From Aedes albopictus (lineage: Eukaryota > Arthropoda > Insecta > Diptera > Culicidae), in the NCBI RefSeq assembly GCF_035046485.1, contig NC_085138.1:29723047-29787046 (forward strand): a stretch of DNA of 64,000 nucleotides, given 5' to 3'. A model generated the notes under the pieces. That model was not told the origin of the DNA. It saw only the letters and a program-made list of their open reading frames with translations, and ran no database searches. The translations under genes and the position numbers were made by a program. Each line of letters starts with the position of its first letter. Position 1 is the first letter of the stretch. Positions 22,120-34,239 of the stretch are shown piece by piece.

Positions 22120-22913
22120 GGGTGGGGCGGGGCAAGATGGGTCGCCTAAGGATGGATCACCATAACTTTGTAATAAAATAAATAAATATCGTATTGGTTT
22201 GTATTCGTCCGCTACTCTTTAATACACTAGTTAGCTACGCTAAAAGTCGATAAAAAGTTTATTAAATACAAAATATGATGTAAAACAAGCAGTTTTAAAA
22301 AGTGATCGATTTTGCGCCGTGAAAAAAGTGCGGGCAAGATGGGTCACCTATTAAGTAATTCTCATTTTCTCAACGAAAAACGTCAAAATATAAGATTTGT
22401 TCCGCATTTATATATGCTCCATATCCATACTGAGTAAACAAGACCTACTTGTAAACATTTTATAAATTTATTTGGAATACAAAAAAACTTTACGATTTGA
22501 GTGGTCCTAAGGCGACTTGAAAATCGATGTTTTCACTAAAAAAATATCATAATTTTATGTAATAATTTTGAGCATTCATTCCGCTTGATTGAAGTTATTT
22601 ATGAGATAGTCTTGTAATAAAAAATAAATAACTTTTGAATGCTCCAAAAATACGTTCAAAATTGAAGGTGACCCATCTTGCCCCGCGGCCGTTTATATGG
22701 AGACTATATGGAATGTATCGCATAAGAAAAATGGCTAAAAACCATTTTATTTTTTATTTCCAATGAGAATGAATAATGTTTCAATCAATGCTCTAAACTT
22801 TTGTATATTCATGCTGGTCATCTAAATTATAAACATAATCAAAACATGAGTAATGCGCCCGAAAATGGCACTGACCCATCTTGCCCCGCGACCCATCTTG
22901 CCCCGCCCCACCC
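22120..22913. mobile_element. TA-flanked MITE with GGGGCAAGATGGGT ends
   Basis: 794 bp. Left end GGGTGGGGCGGGGCAAGATG; right end is the inverse, preceded by an extra GACCCATCTTGCCCCGC copy. TA at 22118-22119 and 22914-22915. Internal subterminal repeats of GGGCAAGATGGGTCACC type. AT-rich middle, no ORF. Confidence 0.8.
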
Positions 22914-23046
22914 TATCTTATCTGAAAAATTTTAACAAAAAAAAAGATCCAACTTTTAAAACGAATGAGCCGGTGCACCGTGTAGCAATTTATTTCCTAA
23001 AAGTACATCGCGTGGCAAAAGGTTTGAAAACCCCACTTGTAGGGTA

Positions 23047-23242
23047 TTGTACCATTTGGGCAGGTGTACCTATTTTGGGCACCTGTCACTATAACTAAGT
23101 CAATTTCAAACCGAATGATTTGAAATTTTGTACAGAGTTAGATACTGTACGTGCCTACCTCTATACAAAAATCAATCGGTTTGAAATTGGCTTAGTTATA
23201 GAGGCAAGTGCCCAAAATAGGTACACCTGTCCAAATGGTACA
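23047..23242. mobile_element. 196-bp palindromic MITE
   Basis: Ends TTGTACCATTTGGGCAGG and CCTGTCCAAATGGTACAA with further inverted words CACCTATTTTGGGCAC and TCAATTTCAAACCG mirrored inside: nearly a full hairpin. The target duplication is not clear. Confidence 0.75.
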
Positions 23243-23394
23243 AGACTACTTGCCCTCTCTTTTGTGTCGCTCTTTCCCGTGTTTATCAAAGATAATGAGC
23301 GAGAAGAAAGATAAAGCTGCACACGCTTGTGTAGACAGATGAAGGCTATTCTAAAAAGTACTTATTACTTTTACGAATAAAGCTTGACCAGGTA

Positions 23395-23774
23395 CAGTGA
23401 CCGGCACAAAAAAAGATCCACCATAGAATGGCTACAGTTTCTAAAGAAAACTACATGCAAAAATGATAAAATTTACCTTTCAATGAATGCACTTCATCCG
23501 TTTTACATTGTTATAGTAATCTGTGTTGAAAAATATTTGTTTTTTTAGGAATAACGTGATTTCTGATAAGATTAGAAAAATTGCTTAAAAATTGGGTATG
23601 ACAGAAAAAAAGATCCACTTAGCAATTAATTCTGAAATTTCAAAACTTCGCCAAATTTTCACATGTTTTGCTTATTGGTGTATGCTATTGTGATGTTTTA
23701 GACATATGAAATTTTGACACGAGTTTTATCAATTTTAGGGTGATATGGGGCGAATTTATGTTTCATGGTCAGTG
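23395..23774. mobile_element. Possible TA-flanked element
   Basis: CAGTGACC after TA at 23393-23394 and the inverse GGTCAGTG before TA at 23775-23776, but only about 8 bp of the ends pair. Internally AAAAAAAGATCCAC occurs twice. Weak case. From 23780 to 24480 only short direct and inverted TCGTATGAAAATCATAAG-type words (23870-24030) are seen. Confidence 0.35.
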
Positions 23775-24491
23775 TAATGGGTAAACAAAAAATTCTAAAC
23801 TACAGAAACTATTTGTATGCAAGAATGAATGCTATTAATCTACAATATAACAATACACTGAGGATACTGTTCGTATGTTTTTCATAGTTTACATCTTATG
23901 AATCAGTTATTTTTATTTTTTTCATCATTTCATAGTTCTCGTATGCTTTTCATACATTGAAAAGCGAAATCCATAAGACTTATCGTATGAAAAATCTCAT
24001 AAGAAGCTTCGTATGAAAATCATAAGATGTGTTATGAAACATCATTGCTAAAAAACGCGTGCAGAATAATTTACGACTGAAGAGTATAGTATATATTTAT
24101 TCCAATGAAAATTATTTTTATGACGATGAGCGGCTATTGGAACACAAGCGGCTACTGGTACACTGACGGCATATAGTAGTTCATTATCTACTGAAATTAT
24201 GTCTATGTCAGACGTTCCTTATGCCATACGCCCTTATGCCATCGTACCAATCTCAGCAGTCTGCGGAAAAAACGAACCTGCGCCACAGTTACCCTTCTAC
24301 CCATCACGCAATGCCAGCAATTACACACTGCGGATGTCTGTTAAACTCAAACAGATATCCATTGTTTCTTTGAATAAGTGTTACTGTCAGCAACTTCCTG
24401 ATCTGGCAGTAATCGTGGCTAAAAACTAGAGATAACCAGTCAAGTTCAATTTTATATTTAGAGTGGAAAGATGGGTTTCGACTCTATCATA

Positions 24492-24749
24492 CAGTAGACG
24501 TTCGGTCGGTGCAAACGGTTTAACTGCAATGCTTTTTAACTGCAAGTTCGGTAAGTGCAACAAATTTGCAGTTATCGCACCGCCAAATGTCAGAATGGTG
24601 CGCCATGTTAGCCCAAATGAACAGTTGGATGAAGTTCACGTTCATTTTACGTCAGTTGACGGTTTGTTGACGCTGTCAGGCGTTGCAGTTATCGGTTTTT
24701 CGTTCGCTAAGTGAAACGTAAACATGTTGCAGTTATCGAACGTCTACTG
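24492..24749. mobile_element. pogo-like MITE
   Basis: 258 bp. Ends CAGTAGACGTTCG and CGAACGTCTACTG, then ACTGCAA words on both sides (GATAACTGCAA inside the right arm). TA at 24490-24491 and 24750-24751. This end style with a TA target fits the pogo/Tigger branch of Tc1/mariner. No ORF of value. Confidence 0.75.
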
Positions 24750-24844
24750 TATTAGATCGCCACAATTGGGTTTATACTTCGATTCATTGCTCATCTATTC
24801 GTGGTTATGTTTGACAATAACTTTCGATTTGTGACCCTTTCTAG

Positions 24845-27800
24845 CTTCGTAAGCTGATTATGACAACTGCAGAGGCCAATTGCTGAACTTCCGACGATCT
24901 GCGGAAGAGCTGTACATCAATGAAGACATCTTTTCAATATAGGTTGCAGAGGCCGCAAAAAACAGAACATGTTCGATTTAAGGTAAGAGTAAAATTCACA
25001 AACAACTATCACCAACAAAACAAAGAAAAAAGTACAGCAAACAAGGAAATGATGATGAGTATCGTGGGGTGGCTAGCTTAGGAAACATTTATGATAACAC
25101 ACAGACACTGATCAAATTATAACCCTATATGACAACCTACTATTACTTCATGAAAAAGTTATGAAAAACACTGAAAAAAAATACATTCTGTAAATAGTAG
25201 ACTTTAGTAGAAAACAACAGATTTATGTTCACAAACACACATCTTTACATAAAACTTCTAGAGCTGTCGTCAGGAGCTAGGTAAACGCAAGAAGAAAAAT
25301 TAAGACTTATATAAATTTTACTATTATTTATATACAAAACAGCTAACGAGAAAATGTGAAACAACACACATTCGCCCGTTGTACCCAAAACTAAGCCACA
25401 AGTTTTAGTTGTTTTAGTTCTTCATTTGTTCTTTTTTTTTGCTCAACAACCACTGCTGAATTCTCATTTTTATATAAACACGGGAAGAGAGGCAGACCTT
25501 CATTTTACGTTTCGTTCATACTTTACACACGGCGGCTACCGAGTGTGATAGCAGCATTCATTACAAAAAAAAACATACACTCCACTGGTTCATCAATTTT
25601 ACACTGCGCGAAATCTATTCGAGGACAAGCTACAACTATTGTTATGACGAAGAAGAAGAAAAAAAAGTGCAATCCAGCATTGAATCCATTCAGGCAAAAA
25701 GGAAGCAAAAAAAAGGGAAAAGCGTTCAGAAGAGAATGCTATCACCGGCGTTACAAGAAGGAACGGTTCGATGTTTAGCGATCACTGTTAGTGTGTGGTA
25801 GTTTGTTCCCCATTTCCTGGACTGTGTAAAGTACAGTAAATTTCCCGTAAAGAGGAAAGAAGAAAAACTATTAGAAATCGAAGGGGGAAAAGCAACAAAT
25901 ATTTTACCTAAAGAATTTTCTCAGTGTAAATACTTTAGCATTCATGGAATATGATGCGGTAGAAAAATAAACAATGATCATTTAAAGTGAAACAAAAGAA
26001 AGGAAAACGAAACAAAAAAGAGCGATGAAGAGTAGGATCCGTTAGGGACAACATGAAGGGTTTTTTTCTATTAAATTGAACTTATAATAATTTACTTAAA
26101 TGAAATGGGCGGAGAGATACAACCTCCAGAAGAAGAGATAACCAGACAAAGAAAGCGCAGATTTATACATTTTTAAACATGCAAACAAGCTGGGATTTTA
26201 TTTTTATAAAATAACATCCATTTGACATCCGTTTAGAGAGAGGAAAATGCTACAAGGAGAGCAGGTTACTAGAAATTGATAAATGATTTTCGAAAACTAT
26301 AGGAGCGGGATATTACTTTTGTCATTGTTCAGACATTTATCGATAAACAAAAGAAAAAAAAACATTAATCAAGAAAAAAAATGATAACATTAGAGCGTAC
26401 CATTGCACAGTGGATGAAATGAACTAAAAAGCCCACGGATATGACGATGACAAAGTTTTCTGGCTAAAAAGTTGTTTATTCTGCCCTTTTTTTCAAAGGC
26501 GATGCTCTTGTACATTAATTTGCAATCACCGAAAGTTCAGCAACATTCTAGGCAACATAGTACCGACGGTTTGTGAATGTTACTGTAGTTCGACAAATTG
26601 ATACCGATGATTCAGTAAGTTTACCAGAAATTCGGTTATTTTTGCTAAGCCTTGGTAATCTGAAACTTTTCCAAACATTGTTCAGATGAGACAAGCGGTC
26701 ATTTGGCATAAAATCGTTTGACATGCGGTCATTTGAAATAAAGCCGCCAGTCTGAAAAAAGTTTATTTCTGAAGAAAACTACAGTTATGCCAAATGACCA
26801 TTATGCCAAATGGCTACATGGACTCATTTTTTTGTCCTTTTCTTTTATCACCTTCGGATCTATTTGGAAGCGGGTCACCGTTAGGCATAATGGGACATTT
26901 GCCATATTCAATATGCATCCTTCGTTTTTATGCCAAACGTCCATTATGTCAAACGATCGATATGCCAACAACAATACAAAAATCAGCGAAACGAATTTCA
27001 GCAGTGTTTTTCTGAAATCCATCTCAACACATCAAACGCTTTCAGCATTATTTTGCTGATTTTTCCCTGCTGAAGAATTCAGCAAAAAAAAAAAACGCTG
27101 AAATTTCGGCAAAGTTTGCTGAATTTCAATAAAACGTTGCTGGGCACAGTACTGAACGAATTAGGAACATTTATTTGGGACGAAATTTGTGCCCTATCAG
27201 CACAAATTGCTTGAGGTTGTAGAAAAGTTATACTGAATTTCAGCAATTTGTATTGCTGAATACATTCAGCATGGCAAAAACCAACTAAATTTGCTGATTA
27301 TTTGCCAACAATGTTTAGGATGTATAGAAACTGACAAACGGTCACTGAGATACATATCCGTCGATGGCTATTTTTGCTGTGGAGCGTGATAATCGCAAAC
27401 TTCAAATGTCACAGTCACGTGAAATTCGTGATATTTGACAGCACTGATGAAAAATAATCTGAAATCGAAGATTTAAAAATATATTTGAAATGAGGGTATT
27501 GTGGCTCATTTTTTGCACTGTGCAATGCGAATAAGAGAGGATAAAATCTTGGATAACATTAAATGATACAAAAGAAAAATTGATCGAAAAAAAAAACAAA
27601 CAAAACAGAGAAGAACACACTATATCAGCAAAAGCGTTGCGGGAAACTGTCTCCCCACAAGAAAAAAAAAAACAAACAGAAAATGGTGTTTTTAAAAATT
27701 GCGAAACGCAATGCGAAACTGTAACTGTAATGGTAAACGACGTTTCCGGTGAAGGCTTCGCGGTAGGAGTAGGAGGAAGCTATCAGATGGATGAAATAAA

Positions 27801-28175
27801 GTGGAAGTTTAAAGTAACAAAAAAAAAAAAAAGAAAATGATAAGCAAAAAAAGAATAAACGAATAGCCCCTCCCTAGTCGCGTCGGGCTGGAAACCGGAA
27901 ACTTTCGTTCCCTTTTTCTGCTAACCCAACAAGTGGTGATGATGTTATTACTACTATGCGAGCGAGTATAGATTAGTCTCCCTCTAATCTTCGGGTCGAG
28001 AAAAAAGAAAGGAAAGAATTGAACGATGAATATGGTTTGGTTGGGTGAGGGGGGATGGAGAGGAGGGGGTCTAGGAGGAGCAAACAACAACAACAACACT
28101 TGTGTAAGATTCGATGTAACGCAAAAACCACGTTTTCGGAGAGAGATTCAATAAAGGTATATTTATCCACGTTTC
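24845..28175 (+). other. Putative long 3'UTR / terminal exon of the poly(A) polymerase gene
   Basis: A 3.3-kb A-rich stretch with UTR character: A-runs, AACAACAACAACAAC at 28087 and several AATAAA words (e.g. 25966), ending with AATAAA at 28150. A fair acceptor CTTTCTAG ends at 24844; joined to the donor at 9848 it would add two codons and a TAA. Repeats are embedded: ATGCCAAATGACC-like words at 26690-26970 and GCTGAATTTCAGCA-like words at 27000-27310. No ORF resembles a protein. Assignment to this gene is inference from strand, composition and position. Confidence 0.35.
28150..28155 (+). promoter_or_regulatory. Candidate polyadenylation signal AATAAA
   Basis: AATAAA in GATTCAATAAAGGT, followed by a T/G-rich stretch at about 28200-28260. 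It would be the end of the + transcription unit if 24845-28175 is transcribed. Confidence 0.4.
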
Positions 28176-28179
28176 GACA

Positions 28180-28640
28180 GAGAAAGAAAAAAAAGAGGTG
28201 TTTTATTTCGCTTATGTTCATTATTTCCTTATTCCCAGTAACCTTTTTCCTGTCCACCACGTTGAAAGAAAGCCTTGAAGGATTGTAGTTCCAGAAATAG
28301 CAAGTCTTGCAAGTCATTCATGAAGAAGTTTGACCTTTGCAATACACTTTAAGGCTCTACAATTGCCACAATAGTCACTTAACTTTTGGTTATGCATGTT
28401 TCTATTTTCGTGTTTTATTTTCGTTTTAGTGAAGCATTTTCATGGTCTTTCTGGTCATAACTGTTTCACAACGTTGTTTCTCGTAATGCCTTGTTGTCTT
28501 GAAGCGTGTTTCTTCTGATTTTGGTTTTGTAATCAAATCTCAATCAAGCTTCTACATTGATAGCACCACTGGTCTTGTCGCTTGGCATTTGCAAAGAAAA
28601 AGTGCAGAGATGCCATTGTTTCTATGTTTATTCTTCGTGT
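28180..28640. other. Intergenic stretch
   Basis: T-rich DNA without a gene. 28568-28630 shares TCTTGTCGCTTGxCxTTTG words with 6484-6550. Probably lies between the 3' ends of the two convergent genes. Confidence 0.4.
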
Positions 28641-31200
28641 AAATTCTCACAATAGCGTCCATGTGATCCAAAAAAGCACACAAATTGACCGGATCTTGTG
28701 CAAATCGTACCTCGCCGTAGCGATGTTGGAGAGTAGGCATGAGAGTCCATCACCTTGTCGCAGTCCTCGGCGAGATTGAAATGAACTGGATAGTTCACCC
28801 GAAACCCTTACGCTGTTTTGCACACCGTCCATCGTTGCTTTGCTCAGTCTAGTCAGCTTCATAAGAATCAATTTTCCTTTGTGATTTTTCCAAACTGTGT
28901 GCGGTCGTGTCTGTCGTGTACCGCTTTGAAGTCAATGGACAGGTGATGCGTTGGGACCTGCTATTCACAGCATTTCTGAAGGATTTACCGTACGGTGAAG
29001 ATCTGGTCCGTTGTCGACCGGCCATCGATGTAGCCGGTTTGATAACTTCCCACGAATTCATTCGATTTAGGTGACATACGATGGAAGATGATCTGAGATA
29101 GCACTTTGTAGGCAGCATTCAAAATAGTGATCGCCCTGAAGTTCTCACATTCCAAATGGTCGCATTTCTTGTGAATGGGGCAGATTACCTCTTCCTTCCA
29201 CTCCTCCGGAAGCTGTTCCGGTTCCCAGATTCTGACTATCAGCCGATGCAGACAGGTGGCCAACTTTTCTGGGCCCATCTTGATGGGTTCAGCTGCGATA
29301 CCATCCTTACCAGCTGCTTTGTTGGTTTTGAGCTGGTAAATGGCATCCTTTACTTCCCTCAGCGTGGAAGTTGGTTTATTTCCGTCCTCCGCTGCACTGG
29401 CGTCATCGATTCCTCCATTGCCGGGGGCTCCCGTGCCTACGTTCTCCACGCCGTTCAGATGCTGAACGAAGTGCTGCTTTCACCTTTCGATCACCTCACG
29501 TCCGTCCGTCAAGAGGCCTCCGTCTTTATCCCTGCATATTTCGGCTCGCGGCATGAAGCCTTTGCGGGATGCGTTGAGCTTGTGATAGAACTTCCGTGTT
29601 TCTTGGGAACGGCACAGCAGTTCCATTTCTTCACACTCTGCTTCTTCCAGGCGGCGCTTTTTCTCCCCAAAAGAGGCGGGTCTGTTGTTTCCGCTTCTGT
29701 TTATAACGTTCCCCGTTCTGTCGAGTCCCTTGCTGCAGCATTACCGCCCTCGCTGCGTTCTTCTCTTCCAAAACCGTTCTGCACTCTTCGTCAAACCAAT
29801 CGTTCCGTCGATTCCGTTCCACGTACCCGATGGTGCTCTCGGCTGCGTCGTTGATGGCTGCTTTCACTGTACTCCAGCAGTCCTCTAGAGGGGCCTCATC
29901 GAGCTCGCCCTCGTCTGGCAACGCGGCCTCGAGATTCTGCGCGTATGCTGAGGAGACATCCGGTTGCTTCAGTCGCTCTAGGTTGTACCGTGGCGGTCGC
30001 CGGTAACGTACATTGTTGATGACGGAGAGTTTTGGGCGCAGTTTGACCATCACCAGATAGTGTCACGATAGGTCCTGACGTCGATAATGTCGGAGAAGTG
30101 CCGTCCGTCAATCAGAACGTGGTCGATTTGAGATTCCGTCTGCTGTGGTGATCTCCAGGTGTAACGATAAGGGAGGCTGTGTTGGAAAAAGGTGCTACGT
30201 ATGGCCATATTTTTGGAGGCGACGAAATCAATGAGTCGTAGGCCGTTTTCGTTCGTCTGCTGGTGGGCGCTGAACTTACCAATCGTCGGTCTGAATTCCT
30301 CCTCGTGGCCAACCTGAGCGTTCAAATCACCTATGACGATCTTGACGTCGTGGCTTGGGCAGCGATCGTACTCGCGTTCGAGCTGCGCGTAAAATGCGTC
30401 CTTGTCATCATCAGTACTTCCGGGGTGTGGGCTGTACACGTTTATTATGCTGAAGTTGAAGAATCGGCCCTTGATCCTCATCCTGCACATTCTTTCGTCG
30501 ATCGGCCACCAACCGATCACGCGCCTATGCATATCACCCATCACGATGAAAGATGTTCCCAGCTCGCGTGTGTTGCGCAGCTCTGGTAGATGGTATGATT
30601 ACCTCTAAACGTTCGCACCATGGATCCTGTCCAACGCACCTCCTGCAGCGTTACGATGCCGAACCCGCGGTCCTTCAGTAGATCGGTGAGTATGCGGGTG
30701 CTCCCAATGAAGTTGAGAAATCGGCAGTGCCACGTACCGAATTTCCAATCGCAAGTGCTTTTTGTTCGCTGGGGTCGTTGCCGTTGGTCTCGGTTCGTAT
30801 TATTCTGTTGCTGATTTTCCCTTACAATGGTTTTTTTTTACGGCTGGCTCGTAGGGCCTGACACCAACCCCCTACTTTCCGGAGGACCATAGTGCACAGT
30901 TGAACTTAGAGTCCTTTCCTGGCACTCGGACGTAGATCAGCCGCCCCTAACATGGGGATCAGACGCTGTTGTGAGCCACTCCTCCTGGAGAACAGACGCT
31001 CAGGTTTGCCGAAGCAAACCCCCCCTTCCCTGTCAGCCTACGACCAAAGTTTCCACCGGGGTTGGTTACCCGATCTTCCCTAAGGTTGCTCATAGTTTCC
31101 GGCCGGTACCACGAAGAGGTAGGGATAGGAGTTTCTGGGCAGAGGCTAGTGGATCACAATGAGATCTGAACTGCGCAGCATACCCAGCCGTTATCGTGCC
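28640..31200 (-). mobile_element. LINE B, nearly full-length but dead non-LTR retrotransposon
   Basis: Minus strand. 5'UTR-like start near 31200 (GGGTAACCAACCCCGGTGG). Endonuclease: ILTDLLKDRGFGIVTLQEVR, then IINVYSPHPGST, VKIVIGDLNAQVG, TWRSPQQTESQIDHVLIDG (30590-30100). Linker: ESTIGYVERNRRNDWFDEEC. RT: TNKAAGKDGIAAEPIKMG, ENFRAITILNAAYKVLSQII, SYQTGYIDGRSTTDQIFTVR, RRGLRQGDGLSC. The catalytic FADD region is wrecked by a deletion and frameshift near 28660-28700, and other frameshifts occur. It ends there without the ORF C-terminus. Same family as the fragment at 33130-34235. Confidence 0.85.
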
Positions 31201-31339
31201 GAGAGCCAGGCTATAGAGTTTGAAGTTGATAGTGGTGCTTTTGCGACAGTAATTAGCAGTACATATTGTATAGGAAGCAATTGTCTCCATTGTTTAGTGT
31301 GAAGGAAATTTTTTTAACCGTGACTTCTTCTTGGACGGA

Positions 31340-32310
31340 TCTGGATGGATGTACTATGGCCGAGCTGGAGAACATCGCTTAAGCATGTTAATGAGAGTAT
31401 AAACTCTTTCAATCGTTCAATTTTTGATACAATACGCGTTAAACACCCCACAACAGTGTCGAATATCGATTCTCCCATTCGCGAATTTGAAGCCGAGATC
31501 GTTATTGAGAGCAATGTGATTCCTATTTTCCATGCGGCATACTCTTCTCCGTTTCGACAGCGCCCCAGCGATCGAAGCTGAGCTGAATCGTCTCTGTAAA
31601 GAGAACATTTCGAAGAGAGTGCAACACAGTTGGTGGGCCTCTCCAATTAATTACCTGCAGCGGCTGTTTTCCTACTCTCCGCATCGACCAATGTGGCGCT
31701 AGCTTCTATGCGCGAAAAATCGCTAAAAGTAAATCGCAAAAATATTGTATGGCGAATACCATCTAAAGGCAAATTCTTCAAAGTGGAACACATTATTCGA
31801 AAAAATATTTGGTAGTGGTTGTGCACAATGGTGACCACTATTAAGCCTACCAAATATTTTTTCGGGAAAAGCTTTTTATTTCAAGTAATTCAAGTTTAGA
31901 TGCATTTCGCCATGCAAAATTAAATTGATTTACTCCTGCTGATCAACTGTGGCTGCGCGCAAAGCGGGTAGTCCATTGCAGTAGCTCTAAAGGCAAATGG
32001 CAAATTGAGGTTATGTATCGATTGTAAGGTGACGATCAATCCGTTTTTACGCTCAGAGTACTATCCGTTGCCGAGGATAGATAACATTTATGCAAAATTA
32101 GGGAACTGCTAGGTATTTTGTCTGATAGACCTTCGTGGTGCATATCAACAGCTCGGAGTCTCAGAGAACCCTCAGCACTACTTAGCAATCAACACCTTGG
32201 ATTGTTCCAGTCTGTATTTGAGATTGGCTTTTGGAGTGGCGAGAGCTCCTTCGATTTTTCAGAGTATGGATCAGAACTTTCGGGATATTGGGGGCTGAGG
32301 ATGTTGTTTG
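31340..32310 (+). pseudogene. Ty3/gypsy reverse-transcriptase fragment
   Basis: Reads EFEAEIVIESNVIPIFHAAY, ELNRLCKENISKRV and WWASPI. After the 330-bp MITE it continues [54 protein letters not shown] and, after frameshifts, SIFQSMDQNFPDI. This is the Ty3/gypsy RT core with its LxDLxxAY box (LIDLRGAY). No LTR, protease or integrase nearby: an isolated, broken piece. Confidence 0.75.
31648..31974. mobile_element. 330-bp MITE copy 2 (in gypsy RT)
   Basis: Same element as at 21464 and 41444. The host reading frame defines the empty site: TCTCCAATT plus GCAGTAGC joins WASPI to AVALKANG. The first 15 bp differ slightly from the other copies (TAATTACCTGCAGCGG). Confidence 0.7.
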
Positions 32311-32334
32311 GATGATTGGATGTAATGGAGCGGA

Positions 32335-32843
32335 TCAAGGTTGTTAACCGATATATTATCGACAGTTAACTCAACGCAAACTCGATAACGATAAAAGTTG
32401 TTCGATAATCTCTCGATAACGATAATCAAACGATGAATCAACGCGAAGATCAACGTACCTTCGATAATTTTGTGATAAATCTAGTTACCCTAGTGACGGC
32501 ATCAACAACGGTTCAGATCGCGAAGAAAATTTTCCGGAGACGTTATCGAGTCGATAATTTCAACAGTTAACTGTATCGCCGACATAGGCAAAACTACCGG
32601 GGGTGCCGAGGGTGCCAGGCACCCCCTAGAATTTGAATGCGTTGCTGTGAGATATGGGGCGATGAATGATGAACGGATGAACTAATGAATATTTGTTTGA
32701 AGTGCACCCCCTGGCAAAAATCCGTAGTTTCGCCCATGATCGCCGATGATGAATCCGTCTGAAGACGTGATCGTTATCAACGATAAACGATAACAGACGT
32801 TAACTTTATCGGCGATAACGATAATTTATCGATTAACAACCTT
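32335..32843. mobile_element. hAT-like element with 8-bp TSD
   Basis: 509 bp. Ends TCAAGGTTGTTAACCGAT and ATCGATTAACAACCTT. Exact 8-bp direct repeat GGAGCGGA at 32327-32334 and 32844-32851. The body is rich in CGATAACGATAA words in both orientations. It contains a second element at 32583-32738. No transposase. Confidence 0.8.
32583..32738. mobile_element. Nested hAT-like MITE
   Basis: 156 bp. Ends CATAGGCAAAACTACCGG and CCGTAGTTTCGCCCATG. Its own exact 8-bp duplication ATCGCCGA lies at 32575-32582 and 32739-32746. G/C-rich GGGGGTGCCGAGGGTGCC next to the left end. Younger than the element it sits in. Confidence 0.85.
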
Positions 32844-33129
32844 GGAGCGGACAGCCACGAAAAATGTAGAGCAATTTTGGATTTCGTTTTAGCACGTTTG
32901 AACTGTTGCAATGTCACGATTGAAACTTGATTTTTTGAGACCTCCGAGGCAAGGTCGACGCGATTGTCAACGCCCCGGTGCCGAAAAATGTGACTGAGTT
33001 GCAAGTCGTAGCTCGGATTGCCTAACTATTACGCGAAGTTCATACCGAATATCTCATCAGATTTGCGAGTTTTGTATTGTATCGGCTGTTACGGAAAGAC
33101 GAACGTTTTATCTGGACTCCATAGGCACG

Positions 33130-34235
33130 GTTAAGGCTGGCAATTCGGTTCAGACCTCTTATAGGGTCCTTCAGCCTTTTGCCATGCAACTCCGATCCCA
33201 ACTTCCAAGTGGCACCGGCCGGGATACGAGCAGCCTTAGGGAAGATCGGGTAACCAACCCCGGTGGGAACTTTGAACGTATGCTGACAGGAAGGGGGGTT
33301 TGCTTCGGCAAATTTACTGAATCGCTTCGGACAGTAAACCGGGGGGTTGGTGTTAGGCCTTGCACGACCGGCACGTGCAAAATCAAGAACCGGAAAATCA
33401 ACAAGAGAATACGAACCAAGACCAACGGCAAAGACTCCAGCGAACAAAAAGGACTTCCGATTGGAAACTCGGTACGTGGAACTGCGCCACTTCTCCGACA
33501 TTATCGACGTCAGGACCTATCGTGGCGCTAACATCGACTCGGACCACTTATTGATGATAGTTAAAATGCGCAAAAACCTCTCCGTGATCAACCACGTACG
33601 GTACCTACGGCCGCCTCGGTATAATCAAGAGCGACCGAAGCTACCGGATGTCACCACTGCATACGCTTAGAATCTCATGGCAACGTTGCTGGACGAGGAC
33701 GAGCTCGAGGACTACTGGAGTACGATAAAAGCAGCCATCAACAACGCAACGGAGACCAATGTTGGATATGTGGAACGGAGCCGAGGGAACGATTGGTTCG
33801 ACGATAAGTGTTGAGAGATTTTGGAAGATAAGAACGCAGCGAGGGCGGTCATGCTGCAGTACGAGACCCGACAGAACGTGGAGCGATATAAAAGAACGCG
33901 GAAACGGCAGAGGCTGGCTGAGGTATCCGCATAAACGATAACCATAAGACGTGCTTAGCCACCCATTCGAGATACAATTCGAACAGTATGCGGCATTGTT
34001 GAATTGTCTGCATTACGGTCCGTGTATGGTGTTGGTTTATTTGGGTAGTGATTGATGGAGATGTGTTCAAATTTGTTGAACAATTTGTTTATCTTAGAAA
34101 ACTTGTGACATGTGACAATGAAGACAAAAGACGTATTGCAGCTGCAAAGAGGGCCTTTTACGGATTGCGTAGCCAGCTTAGGCTCCACAACTTGCAAACG
34201 CAAACGAAGTACGCACTGACTGTACGCGGCTGAAC
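33130..34235 (+). pseudogene. LINE C, internally deleted copy of the LINE B family
   Basis: Plus strand. The 5'UTR-like GGTAACCAACCCCGGTGG at 33250 matches LINE B. The frame then jumps straight to HFSDIIDVRTYRGANIDSDH, so most of the endonuclease is missing. It continues NHVRYLRPPRYNQERPKLPD and NVGYVERSRGNDWFDDKC with stops. After another jump it ends in the ORF2 C-terminal block VEQFVYLRKLVTCDNEDK and AAKRAFYGLRSQLR. The RT is absent. Confidence 0.75.
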
Positions 34236-34239
34236 AAGA

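Noticed and set aside
25545..25778. Lys/Arg-rich 77-aa ORF
   Set aside because: A-rich UTR-like DNA naturally gives Lys codons; no family resemblance.
29156..29854. 232-aa plus-strand ORF
   Set aside because: Antisense to the LINE B linker and RT.
16925..32310. Endogenous viral element
   Set aside because: The retroviral-like protease/RT pieces are BEL/Pao and Ty3/gypsy retrotransposon remnants; no RNA-virus-like polymerase, nucleoprotein or glycoprotein ORF was seen.
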